Shown here in pieces: positions 1 through 5,335 of a stretch of 5,335 bases of DNA (positions are counted from its first letter, which is position 1; each line of letters begins with the position of its first letter). Under the pieces are notes generated by a model, which searched no databases, was not told the origin of the DNA, and saw only the letters and a list, made by a program, of their open reading frames with translations. The position numbers and the translations under genes are program-made. Source of the DNA: an uncultured Rhodospirillales bacterium. GTDB taxonomy: Bacteria; Pseudomonadota; Alphaproteobacteria; Acetobacterales; Acetobacteraceae. The stretch covers positions 1 through 5,335 of the forward strand of contig CAIYPH010000030.1 of NCBI GenBank assembly GCA_903928045.1, in the 5' to 3' direction.

Positions 1-959
1 ACCAGTTCCTGATCGCCGACGTGAAGATGCGGGCCGCATTCCCCACCGAGCGGTGGTTCTGGTTCGACCCGCCGTTCCATAGCGGGCAGTCCGCCTTGCT
101 GCACAAGCAGCCGGATGATGTGTGGCGGATCGACCTGCAATTGGGCCGTGACGCCGACCCGGAGCTGGAGCGCCGGCCGGAGCGGGTGCGGCCGCGCATC
201 GAGCGGATGCTGGGGCATGGGGATTTCGCGTTCGAGTGGATTTCGCTCTACCGCTTCCAGTGCCGGCGGATGGAGCGTTTCGTGCATGGGCGGGTGATTT
301 TTGCGGGGGACGCGGCGCACCAGGTTTCGCCGTTCGGGGCGCGGGGGGCGAATTCGGGGGTGGAGGATGCGGAGAACCTGGCCTGGAAGCTCGATCTGAT
401 CCTGGCCGGCGGCAACGAGGCGGCGCTGCTGGCGAGCTACGATGCGGAGCGGGTGCAGGCGGCGGATGACAATATCCTCAACTCCACCCGCGCCACCGAT
501 TTCATCGCGCCGCATTCGGAGTACGAGCGGATGCTGCGCAACGTCGCGCTCGGCCTGGCGCGGGGGCATGAGGTGGGCAAGCGGATGGTCAATGCCGGCC
601 GGCTGTCGCAGCCCTCGGTCTATGCGTCTGAGTTGTCTACGGGGGATGGCGATGCTTGGGAGGCGGGGCCGCCGCCGGGCGCCCATCTGCGCGACGTGCC
701 GCTGGGCGAAGGCTTTCTCACGGAGGCGTTCCGCGATGCCGGATGCCGTTTCACCGTGCTGCGGCATGGCGCCGGGGCGGAGGTGCCTGGCGTGGCGGTG
801 ATCGACGCCTCCGCTTCGCCGCTGTTCGCCGCGCGCTACGGCACGGGGCCGGGCGATGCCTATTTGCTGCGGCCTGATGGCTACGTCGCCGGGCGATTCC
901 GCGCCGCCGCCGCCGGCGCCATTCCGGCGGCACTCGCTCGCGCCAGGGGGGAGGCATGA
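1..959 (+). CDS. FAD-dependent aromatic-ring monooxygenase, MhpA-like (PHBH fold), 5'-truncated by the window
   Basis: Only the C-terminal 318 residues are present. The frame is open from base 3 (QFLIADVKM...), so the GTG at 21 is internal and the true start is upstream. The diagnostic class A flavoprotein signature is visible: GRVIFAGDAAHQ followed by PFGARGANSGVEDAENLAWK, with GDAAH at bases 306-320. It contacts the FAD ribityl/pyrophosphate and precedes the conserved helix. The tail (AYLLRPDGYVAGRF near 858-899) matches the thioredoxin-like C-terminal domain of MhpA and phenol-hydroxylase-type enzymes, whose full length is usually about 500-600 residues. By family, the enzyme is cytoplasmic and uses NAD(P)H and O2 to hydroxylate an aromatic acid or phenol. 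The actual substrate is not readable. It overlaps the next gene by ATGA, so the two are probably translationally coupled. Codons favour G at third positions, unlike the transporter genes. Confidence 0.88.
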   Translation, partial: QFLIADVKMRAAFPTERWFWFDPPFHSGQSALLHKQPDDVWRIDLQLGRDADPELERRPERVRPRIERMLGHGDFAFEWISLYRFQCRRMERFVHGRVIFAGDAAHQVSPFGARGANSGVEDAENLAWKLDLILAGGNEAALLASYDAERVQAADDNILNSTRATDFIAPHSEYERMLRNVALGLARGHEVGKRMVNAGRLSQPSVYASELSTGDGDAWEAGPPPGAHLRDVPLGEGFLTEAFRDAGCRFTVLRHGAGAEVPGVAVIDASASPLFAARYGTGPGDAYLLRPDGYVAGRFRAAAAGAIPAALARARGEA

Positions 960-1156
960 TTTTGCACACGCAGAGCCGGTTCGCGGACCCGGATGCCGCC
1001 TACCGGCTGCTCGTTGAGGCGCACCGGGCGATCGACCCGGCGCAATCGGCGGCATTGGATGCGGCGCTGGTGCTGCTGCTGGCGAACCATATCGGTGATC
1101 CCGTGGTGCTCGCCGAAGCCATCGCGGCGGCCCGTGCCGCGCTCGCGGAAAGCTAG
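956..1156 (+). CDS. DUF2783 domain-containing small protein
   Basis: This is a 66-residue acidic, alanine-rich, probably all-helical protein with no signal peptide or membrane segment. The pattern FADPDAAYRLLVEAHRAID, then ALDAALVLLLANHIGD, then VLAEAIAAARAAL resembles what I recall of the DUF2783 family, which tends to be encoded beside FAD-dependent oxidoreductases. The assignment is from memory of the family pattern. The ATG overlaps the TGA of the hydroxylase gene (ATGA, 956-959). A purine-rich AGGGGGGAGG lies just upstream at 945-954, supporting this start and translational coupling. The function is unknown. The coupling suggests a role with the hydroxylase, such as an accessory or stabilising partner, but that is inference only. 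Confidence 0.72.
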   Translation: MILHTQSRFADPDAAYRLLVEAHRAIDPAQSAALDAALVLLLANHIGDPVVLAEAIAAARAALAES

Positions 1157-1246
1157 ACGGCGATTGGCCGCCGGCGATCCGATGTGCTAGTCGCAACCTG
1201 CAGGCGCGACGCGATTAAGTTGCGCACAGGGAACGGGAGAAACGCG
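1157..1246 (+). promoter_or_regulatory. Intergenic gap ahead of the transporter operon, possible promoter/operator region
   Basis: This 90-base gap is the only place in the window where a new transcript for the transporter operon could plausibly begin. CGGCG (1158-1162) can pair with CGCCG (1169-1173) around a 6-base loop, but no T-run follows, so it is not a convincing terminator. CGGCGAT occurs twice as a direct repeat (1158-1164 and 1172-1178). CGCAAC (1192-1197) and GTTGCG (1219-1224) form an inverted repeat with a 21-base spacer that could be an operator. A TTGGCC at 1164-1169 with GCTAGT at 1186-1191 is the best -35/-10-like pair I see, and it is weak. None of these is decisive. Confidence 0.25.
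1235..1240 (+). promoter_or_regulatory. Ribosome binding site of the binding-protein gene
   Basis: GGGAGA lies 6 bases before the ATG at 1247. It selects that ATG over the upstream in-frame ATG at 1184. The 1184 start would add 21 mostly charged residues in front of a good signal peptide. Confidence 0.7.
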
Positions 1247-2836
1247 ATGTCCGCATGGATCAGGCTGGCGCTTGCCGCCGCGATGTTGGTGCCGGTGGCC
1301 GCCGCCGCGCAAACGCCCAAGCAGGGCGGCGTGATGCGCTTCTGGCATCGCGACAGCCCGGGCAGCGCCTCGATCCATGAGGAGGCGACCTACTCCACCA
1401 ACTTCCCCTTCATGCCCGTGTTCAACAACCTCGTCATCTATAAGCAGGACGTGGCGCAGAACTCGGCCGAGAGCATCGTGCCGGAACTCGCCGCCTCCTG
1501 GTCCTGGAGTGCCGACAGCAAGGACCTCACCTTCAAGACCCGCAGCGGCGTGAAATGGCATGACGGCGAGCCCTTCACCGCCAATGACGTGAAATGCACC
1601 TTCGACAAGGTGCGCGACCTCACGCCGGACAAATTCCGCAAGAACCCGCGCAAGGCCTGGTTCAACAACGTGCGGGACATCACCGTGCAGGGCACGGACG
1701 AGGTGACCTTCCACCTCAACCGCCCGCAGCCCGCCATCCTCGCGATGCTCGCCTCGGGCTACTCGCCGATCTACCCCTGCCACACCACCGCCCAGGTGCA
1801 GCGCACCGCACCGATCGGCACCGGGCCCTACAAGTTCGTCTCCTTCAAGCAGAACGAGTCGATCACCCTCGCCCGCAACCCGGACTATTGGAAGCCCGGC
1901 CGCCCCTACCTCGACGGGCTGGAATTCACCATCGTCACCAACCGCTCCACCGCTTTGCTCGGCCTGGTCGCCGGCAAGTTCGACATGACCTTCCCGCTCG
2001 AAGTGCCGATCCCCCTGGTGCGCGATCTCAAGAGCCAGTCGGCCAAGCTGCAATGTGTCGCAGCACCCACCAATGTCTCGACCAACCTCATCGTCAACCG
2101 CGACAAGCCGCCCTTCGACAACGCCGATGTGCGCCGCGCCATGGCGCTGACTCTCGACCGCAAGGCCTTCATCGACATCCTCTCCGAAGGCGCGGCCGAC
2201 CAGGGCGGCTCCATGCTGCCGGGGCCGGAGGGCGTGTGGGGCATGCCGAAGGAGATGACCGCGACCATGCTGGGCTATGACCCTGATGTCGCCAAGCGCC
2301 GCGCGGAAGCCCGAAAAATCATGGAGGGCCTCGGCTACGGCCCCAACAAAATGATGAAGGTGAAGGTCAGCACCCGCAACACCGCCACCTACCGCGATCC
2401 CGCGGTGATCCTGATCGATCACCTCAAGGAGATCTACATCGACGGCGAGCTTGACGTGGTGGAAACCTCCGTCTGGTTCGGCAAGATGGCCCGCAAGGAC
2501 TACGCGGTCGGCCTCAACCTCACCGGCAACGCGGTGGATGATCCGGACCAGGCCTTCTACGAGAACTACTCCTGCGGCTCGGAGCGCAACGTCACCGGCT
2601 ATTGCAACCCGGCGCTGGAAAAGCAGTTCGACATCCAGTCCCAGGAGCTCGACGTCGCCAAGCGCCGCGCGATGGTATGGGAGATCGACCGCATGATCCA
2701 GAATGACGTGGCCCGCCCGATCATCTTCCACGGCCGCATGGCCACCTGCATGCAGCCGGAGGTGAAGGGCTACACCCAGATGGTGAACTCCTCCTACAAC
2801 GGCTACCGCTTCGAAGACCTCTGGCTGGATCGCTGA
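1247..2836 (+). CDS. ABC transporter periplasmic substrate-binding protein, peptide/opine/nickel type (SBP_bac_5)
   Basis: This is a 529-residue solute-binding protein, a normal length for the DppA/OppA-like cluster C family. Residues 1-21 form a Sec signal peptide: a short polar start with Arg6, a hydrophobic Ala/Leu/Val core, and an AAAA-Q cleavage region. There is no lipobox cysteine, so the mature protein should be free in the periplasm. Family motifs are GVKWHDGEPFTANDV (101-115), PIGTGPYKFVSF (189-200) followed by ARNPDYW (209-215), and FDNADVRRAMALTLDRKAF (290-308). The protein delivers its ligand to the DppB/DppC-type permeases encoded downstream. The ligand is not identifiable: the family binds peptides, opines, sugars, heme, nickel complexes and others. 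Cys443 and Cys453 are close enough to suggest a disulfide in the periplasm, which is inference. The ATG at 1247 is preferred because of its RBS and signal peptide. Confidence 0.93.
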   Translation: MSAWIRLALAAAMLVPVAAAAQTPKQGGVMRFWHRDSPGSASIHEEATYSTNFPFMPVFNNLVIYKQDVAQNSAESIVPELAASWSWSADSKDLTFKTRSGVKWHDGEPFTANDVKCTFDKVRDLTPDKFRKNPRKAWFNNVRDITVQGTDEVTFHLNRPQPAILAMLASGYSPIYPCHTTAQVQRTAPIGTGPYKFVSFKQNESITLARNPDYWKPGRPYLDGLEFTIVTNRSTALLGLVAGKFDMTFPLEVPIPLVRDLKSQSAKLQCVAAPTNVSTNLIVNRDKPPFDNADVRRAMALTLDRKAFIDILSEGAADQGGSMLPGPEGVWGMPKEMTATMLGYDPDVAKRRAEARKIMEGLGYGPNKMMKVKVSTRNTATYRDPAVILIDHLKEIYIDGELDVVETSVWFGKMARKDYAVGLNLTGNAVDDPDQAFYENYSCGSERNVTGYCNPALEKQFDIQSQELDVAKRRAMVWEIDRMIQNDVARPIIFHGRMATCMQPEVKGYTQMVNSSYNGYRFEDLWLDR

Positions 2837-2880
2837 GCGTGATCGCCAAAGGTGGCATCACACGGCGGCGTGAATCACGC
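2837..2880. repeat. Overlapping inverted repeats between binding-protein and first permease genes
   Basis: GCGTGAATCACGC (2868-2880) is a perfect 13-base palindrome with a single central base. Its right half can alternatively pair with GCGTGAT at 2837-2843, directly after the binding-protein stop, because ATCACGC (2874-2880) is the exact complement. The two pairings exclude each other. A structure here could stabilise the 3' end of the binding-protein message or reduce permease expression, as intercistronic hairpins often do in binding-protein operons. No T-run follows, so a simple intrinsic terminator is unlikely. Confidence 0.4.
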
Positions 2881-2888
2881 GAACAGAC

Positions 2889-2894
2889 AAAGGA
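2889..2894 (+). promoter_or_regulatory. Ribosome binding site that decides the TTG start of the first permease
   Basis: AAAGGA lies 7 bases before the TTG at 2902. The reading frame is closed by TGA at 2896-2898, so only TCT separates that stop from the TTG. Confidence 0.7.
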
Positions 2895-2901
2895 CTGATC
2901 T

Positions 2902-3849
2902 TTGGGCTTCTATCTGATCCGCCGGCTCGGGCTGATGGTGCTGACGCTGTTCGGCATCAGCATCATCATCTTCGCGCTGTTGCGCCTGGTGCCCGGCAAT
3001 ATCGTCGACATCCTGTTCGACAGCGCCGGGATGGTGAACCCGGCCGACAAGCTGCGCATCGAGCAGGAACTCGGGCTCGATAAGTCGCTCCCCGTGCAGT
3101 ACGGCCGCTGGATCGGCGGAATGCTGAGTGGCGATCTCGGCTTTTCCTACGTCTCCGAAAAATCCACCTGGGACGAGATCGCGCCCCGCATACCCGTCTC
3201 CGCCCGCCTCGCCGCCACCGCGCTGCTGTTCGCCGTGCTGATCGGCGTGCCGCTCGGCGTGATCAGCGCGGTGCGCCAGAATACCTGGATCGACTACGCG
3301 CTGCGGGTGCTGAGCCTGTCCGGCCTGTCGCTGCCGTCGTTCTGGCTTGGCCTCCTCGTGCTGATGGCCTTCGTTGCCGCCTTCGGCTCGATGCCGATCT
3401 ACACCCAGGCGCCGCAGAGCCTCGGCGATGCCGTGCTGCTGGTGCTGGTGCCGGCCGCGACCGTGGGCTTCCGCTCCTCCGCGCTGATCATGCGCCTCAC
3501 CCGCTCCTCCATGCTGGAAATCCTCCGCCAGGATTTCGTGCGCACGGCCCGCGCGAAAGGCGCCTCCGCCAACGCGGTGAATTACGGCCACGCGCTGCGC
3601 AACGCGCTGCTCCCCGTCGTCACCGTGATCGGCATCGAGGCCGCCTTCCTCGCCGGCGGGCTGATTGTCACCGAGACCGTCTTCAACATCCCCGGTCTCG
3701 CCCGCTTCCTGGTCGAGAGCATCCGCAACCGCGACTACCCGATCGTGCAGAACCTGGTGATGCTGATCGCCGTCGTCGTCGTCACCATCAACTTCCTGGT
3801 CGACATGCTCTACGCCGCGCTCGATCCGCGCATCCGGTATTCGGACTGA
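2902..3849 (+). CDS. ABC transporter permease, DppB/OppB type (BPD_transp_1)
   Basis: This is a 315-residue inner-membrane permease, a typical length for the DppB group. The start is a TTG: an in-frame TGA lies just upstream, a good RBS precedes it, and the encoded N-terminus (GFYLIRRLGLMVLTLFGIS) matches the usual basic stretch before the first membrane helix. Approximate membrane segments are 9-29, 103-125, 133-159, 175-199, 236-256 and 286-306. The long periplasmic stretch after helix 1 (about 30-100) is characteristic of the N-terminal region of this family. The cytoplasmic EAA-type coupling loop is clear (about 205-240), with DFVRTARAKGAS followed by HALRNALLPVV, and it docks on the ATPase. 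The C-terminus LYAALDPRIRYSD is also typical. It forms the channel with the second permease encoded after the repeat element. Confidence 0.93.
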   Translation: MGFYLIRRLGLMVLTLFGISIIIFALLRLVPGNIVDILFDSAGMVNPADKLRIEQELGLDKSLPVQYGRWIGGMLSGDLGFSYVSEKSTWDEIAPRIPVSARLAATALLFAVLIGVPLGVISAVRQNTWIDYALRVLSLSGLSLPSFWLGLLVLMAFVAAFGSMPIYTQAPQSLGDAVLLVLVPAATVGFRSSALIMRLTRSSMLEILRQDFVRTARAKGASANAVNYGHALRNALLPVVTVIGIEAAFLAGGLIVTETVFNIPGLARFLVESIRNRDYPIVQNLVMLIAVVVVTINFLVDMLYAALDPRIRYSD

Positions 3850-3852
3850 ACG

Positions 3853-4002
3853 ATGAAGGAAGCAAGCAAGCGGTTCTTTTTTGAAAAAAAGAACCAAAAA
3901 ACTTTTCTCCGTTTGGCGCCGGACTCTTCCGGGGAAGCCGTGAACCAAACGGATAAAAAGTTTTTGCTTCTTTTTTCAAAAAGAAGCCCTTCCTCCCCAT
4001 GA
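3853..4002 (+). CDS. Possible 49-codon ORF running through the repeat element and overlapping the second permease start
   Basis: An ATG at 3853, 3 bases after the first permease stop, opens a frame that crosses the whole palindromic element. It ends at TGA 4000-4002, overlapping the ATG of the second permease as ATGA. The peptide is basic and low in complexity: it begins MKEASKRFFFEKKNQKTF and ends LLLFSKRSPSSP. The near mirror symmetry of the two halves follows from the DNA palindrome. I recognise no domain. There is no strong Shine-Dalgarno in front, so translation would depend on ribosomes re-initiating after the upstream stop. It may be only a by-product of stop-poor repeat DNA, because several minus-strand frames of the element are open too. 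If translated, its likely role is translational coupling between the permeases, not a protein function. Confidence 0.22.
   Translation: MKEASKRFFFEKKNQKTFLRLAPDSSGEAVNQTDKKFLLLFSKRSPSSP
3868..3991. repeat. AT-rich nested palindromic intergenic element (MITE/REP-like)
   Basis: The left arm (about 3868-3916) and right arm (about 3945-3991) are imperfect reverse complements. TCCGTTTGG (3908-3916) pairs with CCAAACGGA (3945-3953), and AAAAACTTTT-type tracts pair beyond that with one mismatch and a one-base bulge. Each arm also holds its own palindrome. On the left, GGTTCTTTTTT (3872-3882) pairs with AAAAAAGAACC (3885-3895). On the right, GCTTCTTTTT (3966-3975) pairs with AAAAAGAAGC (3978-3987). 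The centre has a small hairpin, CCGGA (3919-3923) with TCCGG (3928-3932) around CTCT. The element can therefore form either one long hairpin or a cloverleaf of three. It encodes no transposase and its base composition contrasts sharply with its surroundings. I see no clear target-site duplication. The left flank carries AAGC three times (3860-3871). Similar AT-rich palindromes are, as I recall, common in Acetobacteraceae genomes, but I could not check this. Confidence 0.75.
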
Positions 4003-4883
4003 CCTACTCCGCCGAACTCACTCGCGCCGGTGCCGGCGCCGACAGCGCCTGGTCCAAGGCGCGCTACTACGCGCGGCAATACCCGCTCGGCGCGGTCGGC
4101 GCGCTGATCATGATTGTCTTCGTCCTCACCGCCATCTTCGCCGACGCGGTGACCAGCTTCAGCCCCTTCACCACCAACCCCACCCAATCGCTCGCCCGCC
4201 CCGGCGCCGCGCACTGGATGGGGGCGGACGTGATGGGCCGCGATATTTTCAGCCGCATCGTTCATGGCGCGCGCATTTCGCTGGCCGTCGGCATCGGCTC
4301 CACCCTGCTCGGCGGCATCTTCGGCGTCAGCATCGGCATCGCCTCGGGCTATATCGGTGGCTGGTTCGATCTCATCGTCCAGCGCGTCACCGACATCATG
4401 CAGGCCCTCCCGCTCCTGGTGCTGGCCCTCGTGATGTCCGCCGCCCTCGGCCCCTCGCTGCAGAACACCATCATCTCCATCTCCATCCCGCTGATCCCCT
4501 ACGTCGCCCGCGTCATCCGCGCCAACACCCTGGCCTTGCGCGAGCAGGCCTATATCGAGGCCGGCCACGCCATCGGCCTCGATGACTGGCGCATCGCCGT
4601 CCGCCACATCCTGCCCAACACCCTGGCGCCGCTGATCGTGATCTCCACCGCCCAGCTCGGCTCCACCATCCTCACCGAGGCCTCGCTCTCCTTCCTCGGC
4701 CTCGGCGTGCCCGAACCCCACCCCTCCTGGGGCCGCATGCTCTCTGAATCCGCCGCCGAATACATGCGCACGGCGCCTTGGCTGGTGATCTTCCCCGGCC
4801 TCGCCATCAGCCTCGCCGTCTTCGGCACCAACATGCTCGGCGATGCCCTGCGCGACATGCTCGACCCAAGGCAGCGCGGATGA
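3999..4883 (+). CDS. ABC transporter permease, DppC/OppC type
   Basis: This is a 294-residue inner-membrane permease of normal DppC length. A cytoplasmic N-terminal tail of about 28 residues leads into helix 1 (about 31-50, OppC_N region). The conserved HWMGADVMGRDIFSRIVHGAR (72-92) follows, then the transmembrane core from about 93. The EAA-type coupling loop is at about 178-212 (EQAYIEAGHAIGLDDWRIA, then RHILPNTLAPLIV). SFLGLGVPEPHPSWGRML (231-248) is the standard family motif. The start is constrained: an in-frame TAA lies at 3954-3956, and no ATG, GTG or TTG codon occurs in that frame before 3999. No Shine-Dalgarno is visible, since the 11 bases before the ATG are pyrimidine-rich and sit directly beside a hairpin. 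It overlaps the ATPase gene by ATGA at its 3' end. It is the partner of the first permease. Confidence 0.93.
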   Translation: MTYSAELTRAGAGADSAWSKARYYARQYPLGAVGALIMIVFVLTAIFADAVTSFSPFTTNPTQSLARPGAAHWMGADVMGRDIFSRIVHGARISLAVGIGSTLLGGIFGVSIGIASGYIGGWFDLIVQRVTDIMQALPLLVLALVMSAALGPSLQNTIISISIPLIPYVARVIRANTLALREQAYIEAGHAIGLDDWRIAVRHILPNTLAPLIVISTAQLGSTILTEASLSFLGLGVPEPHPSWGRMLSESAAEYMRTAPWLVIFPGLAISLAVFGTNMLGDALRDMLDPRQRG

Positions 4884-5335
4884 CCGACACCATCCTGGAA
4901 GTTGACGGCCTCTCCACCGTCTTCTTCACCCGCAACGGCCTGGTCCGCGCCGTCGACGGCCTCAGCTTCACCCTCGCCCGCGGCGAGGTGCTGGCCATCG
5001 TCGGCGAATCCGGCTGCGGCAAGTCGATCTCCGCCCTCTCCCTCATGCGCCTCGTCCCCTCCCCCCCCGGCCGCATCGTCGCCGGCACCGTCAAGCTCGA
5101 CGGGCAGGACCTCCTGGCCCTCGACGAACCCGCCATGCGCGCCATCCGCGGCAATCAGCTCTCGATGATCTTCCAGGAGCCGATGACCTCCCTCAACCCG
5201 GTGATGACCGTCGGCGACCAGATCGCCGAAACCCTCATGATCCACCAATCCCTCGGGGCCAAAGCCGCCCAAGCCCGCGCCGTCGACCTCCTCAAACGCG
5301 TCCGCATCCCCGACCCCGCCCGCCGCGCCCGCGCA
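4880..5335 (+). CDS. ABC transporter ATP-binding protein, DppD/OppD type, 3'-truncated by the window
   Basis: The first 152 residues are present, and the frame is open to the window end. The ATG overlaps the TGA of the second permease (ATGA, 4880-4883), indicating tight translational coupling. The protein begins MTDTILEVDGLSTVFFTRNG. Walker A is GESGCGKS (residues 42-49) and the Q-loop is FQEPMTSLNPVMTVGDQI (98-115, Gln99), the exact form typical of DppD/OppD/GsiA ATPases. The ABC signature, Walker B, H-loop and C-terminal oligopeptide extension (possible iron-sulfur cysteines) lie beyond the window, so these cannot be assessed. It powers import by binding the EAA loops of both permeases on the cytoplasmic side. 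A DppF-type partner is expected next. Third positions are strongly C-biased, with a run of eight C at 5061-5068. Confidence 0.93.
   Translation, partial: MTDTILEVDGLSTVFFTRNGLVRAVDGLSFTLARGEVLAIVGESGCGKSISALSLMRLVPSPPGRIVAGTVKLDGQDLLALDEPAMRAIRGNQLSMIFQEPMTSLNPVMTVGDQIAETLMIHQSLGAKAAQARAVDLLKRVRIPDPARRARA

Noticed and set aside
21..29. GTG at 21 or ATG at 27 as the start of the hydroxylase gene
   Set aside because: The frame stays open to the window edge and encodes family-like sequence (QFLIADV) before it. The product also lacks the N-terminal FAD-binding GxGxxG region, so the gene is cut by the window and not short.
1158..1173. GC-rich hairpin after the DUF2783 gene as an intrinsic terminator
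   Set aside because: The stem is only 5 bp and no T-run follows it. Such short GC hairpins are expected by chance at this base composition.
1184..1246. Upstream ATG at 1184 as start of the binding protein
   Set aside because: It would place 21 polar, Arg-rich residues before a standard signal peptide. The ATG at 1247 has a well-spaced GGGAGA.
1187..2731. Long minus-strand open frame (about 514 codons) opposite the binding-protein gene
   Set aside because: It is antisense to an unmistakable binding protein. The translation is a Gly/Val/His/Asp-rich low-complexity string with no domain, as expected for the complementary frame of GC-rich coding DNA.
3872..3987. The A/T-rich hairpins of the repeat element as ordinary intrinsic terminators
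   Set aside because: The stems are themselves A/T tracts, and neither has the usual GC stem followed by a T-run. The left one is followed by A-runs and the right by CCTTCC. They also lie inside an operon that must be read through.
2875..4721. Several long minus-strand open frames opposite the permeases, crossing the repeat element
   Set aside because: They are low-complexity His/Gln/Asp/Gly-rich translations antisense to clear permease genes. Their continuity across the element only shows that it is poor in stops.
5061..5068. Run of eight C in the ATPase gene as a phase-variation switch
   Set aside because: It fits Ser-Pro-Pro codons in a strongly C-biased gene, and nothing about an importer ATPase suggests phase variation.
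4902..5168. An 88-codon + strand frame inside the ATPase gene
   Set aside because: It is a Ser/Pro/Ala-rich shadow in the wrong frame. The frame from 4880 encodes a full Walker A and Q-loop and continues to the window end.
1..5335. CRISPR arrays, tRNA or rRNA genes, transposases, defence genes
   Set aside because: I saw no spaced direct-repeat array, no RNA gene signature and no recombinase or nuclease motif on either strand.

Overview
The window is GC-rich, densely coding DNA with every real gene on the + strand. It looks like a chromosomal metabolic region of an alphaproteobacterium. Acetobacteraceae/Rhodospirillales is my best guess, from the pairing of a flavin monooxygenase with a DUF2783 protein and from the style of the AT-rich intergenic repeat. 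I could not test this placement with a search.

Layout. Bases 1-959 hold the C-terminal part of a class A (PHBH-fold, MhpA-like) FAD-dependent aromatic hydroxylase whose 5' end lies outside the window. Its stop overlaps (ATGA) the start of a 66-residue DUF2783-type protein (956-1156). A 90-base gap (1157-1246) follows, then a dipeptide/oligopeptide-type (SBP_bac_5) ABC importer operon: periplasmic binding protein (1247-2836), first permease (DppB type, TTG start, 2902-3849), second permease (DppC type, 3999-4883) and first ATPase (DppD type, 4880 to beyond the window end). The partner ATPase (DppF type) would be expected downstream. No stretch over 300 bases lacks a gene.

How the genes work together. 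The binding protein captures a solute in the periplasm. The two permeases form the channel and the ATPase(s) drive import. The hydroxylase and DUF2783 pair sits immediately upstream on the same strand and may belong to a catabolic pathway fed by the transporter. The transported solute cannot be read from the sequence.

Most unusual part. The 149 bases between the two permease genes hold an AT-rich, nested palindromic element of about 124 bases (3868-3991). It is an imperfect inverted repeat whose two arms each contain their own near-perfect palindrome. It sits inside the operon, leaves the second permease without a visible Shine-Dalgarno sequence, and is open in one frame. That frame gives a 49-codon ORF starting 3 bases after the first permease stop and ending in an ATGA overlap with the second permease start. 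A second large-scale oddity is a change of strand composition: the hydroxylase gene is G-rich on the + strand, while the transporter genes are C-rich.
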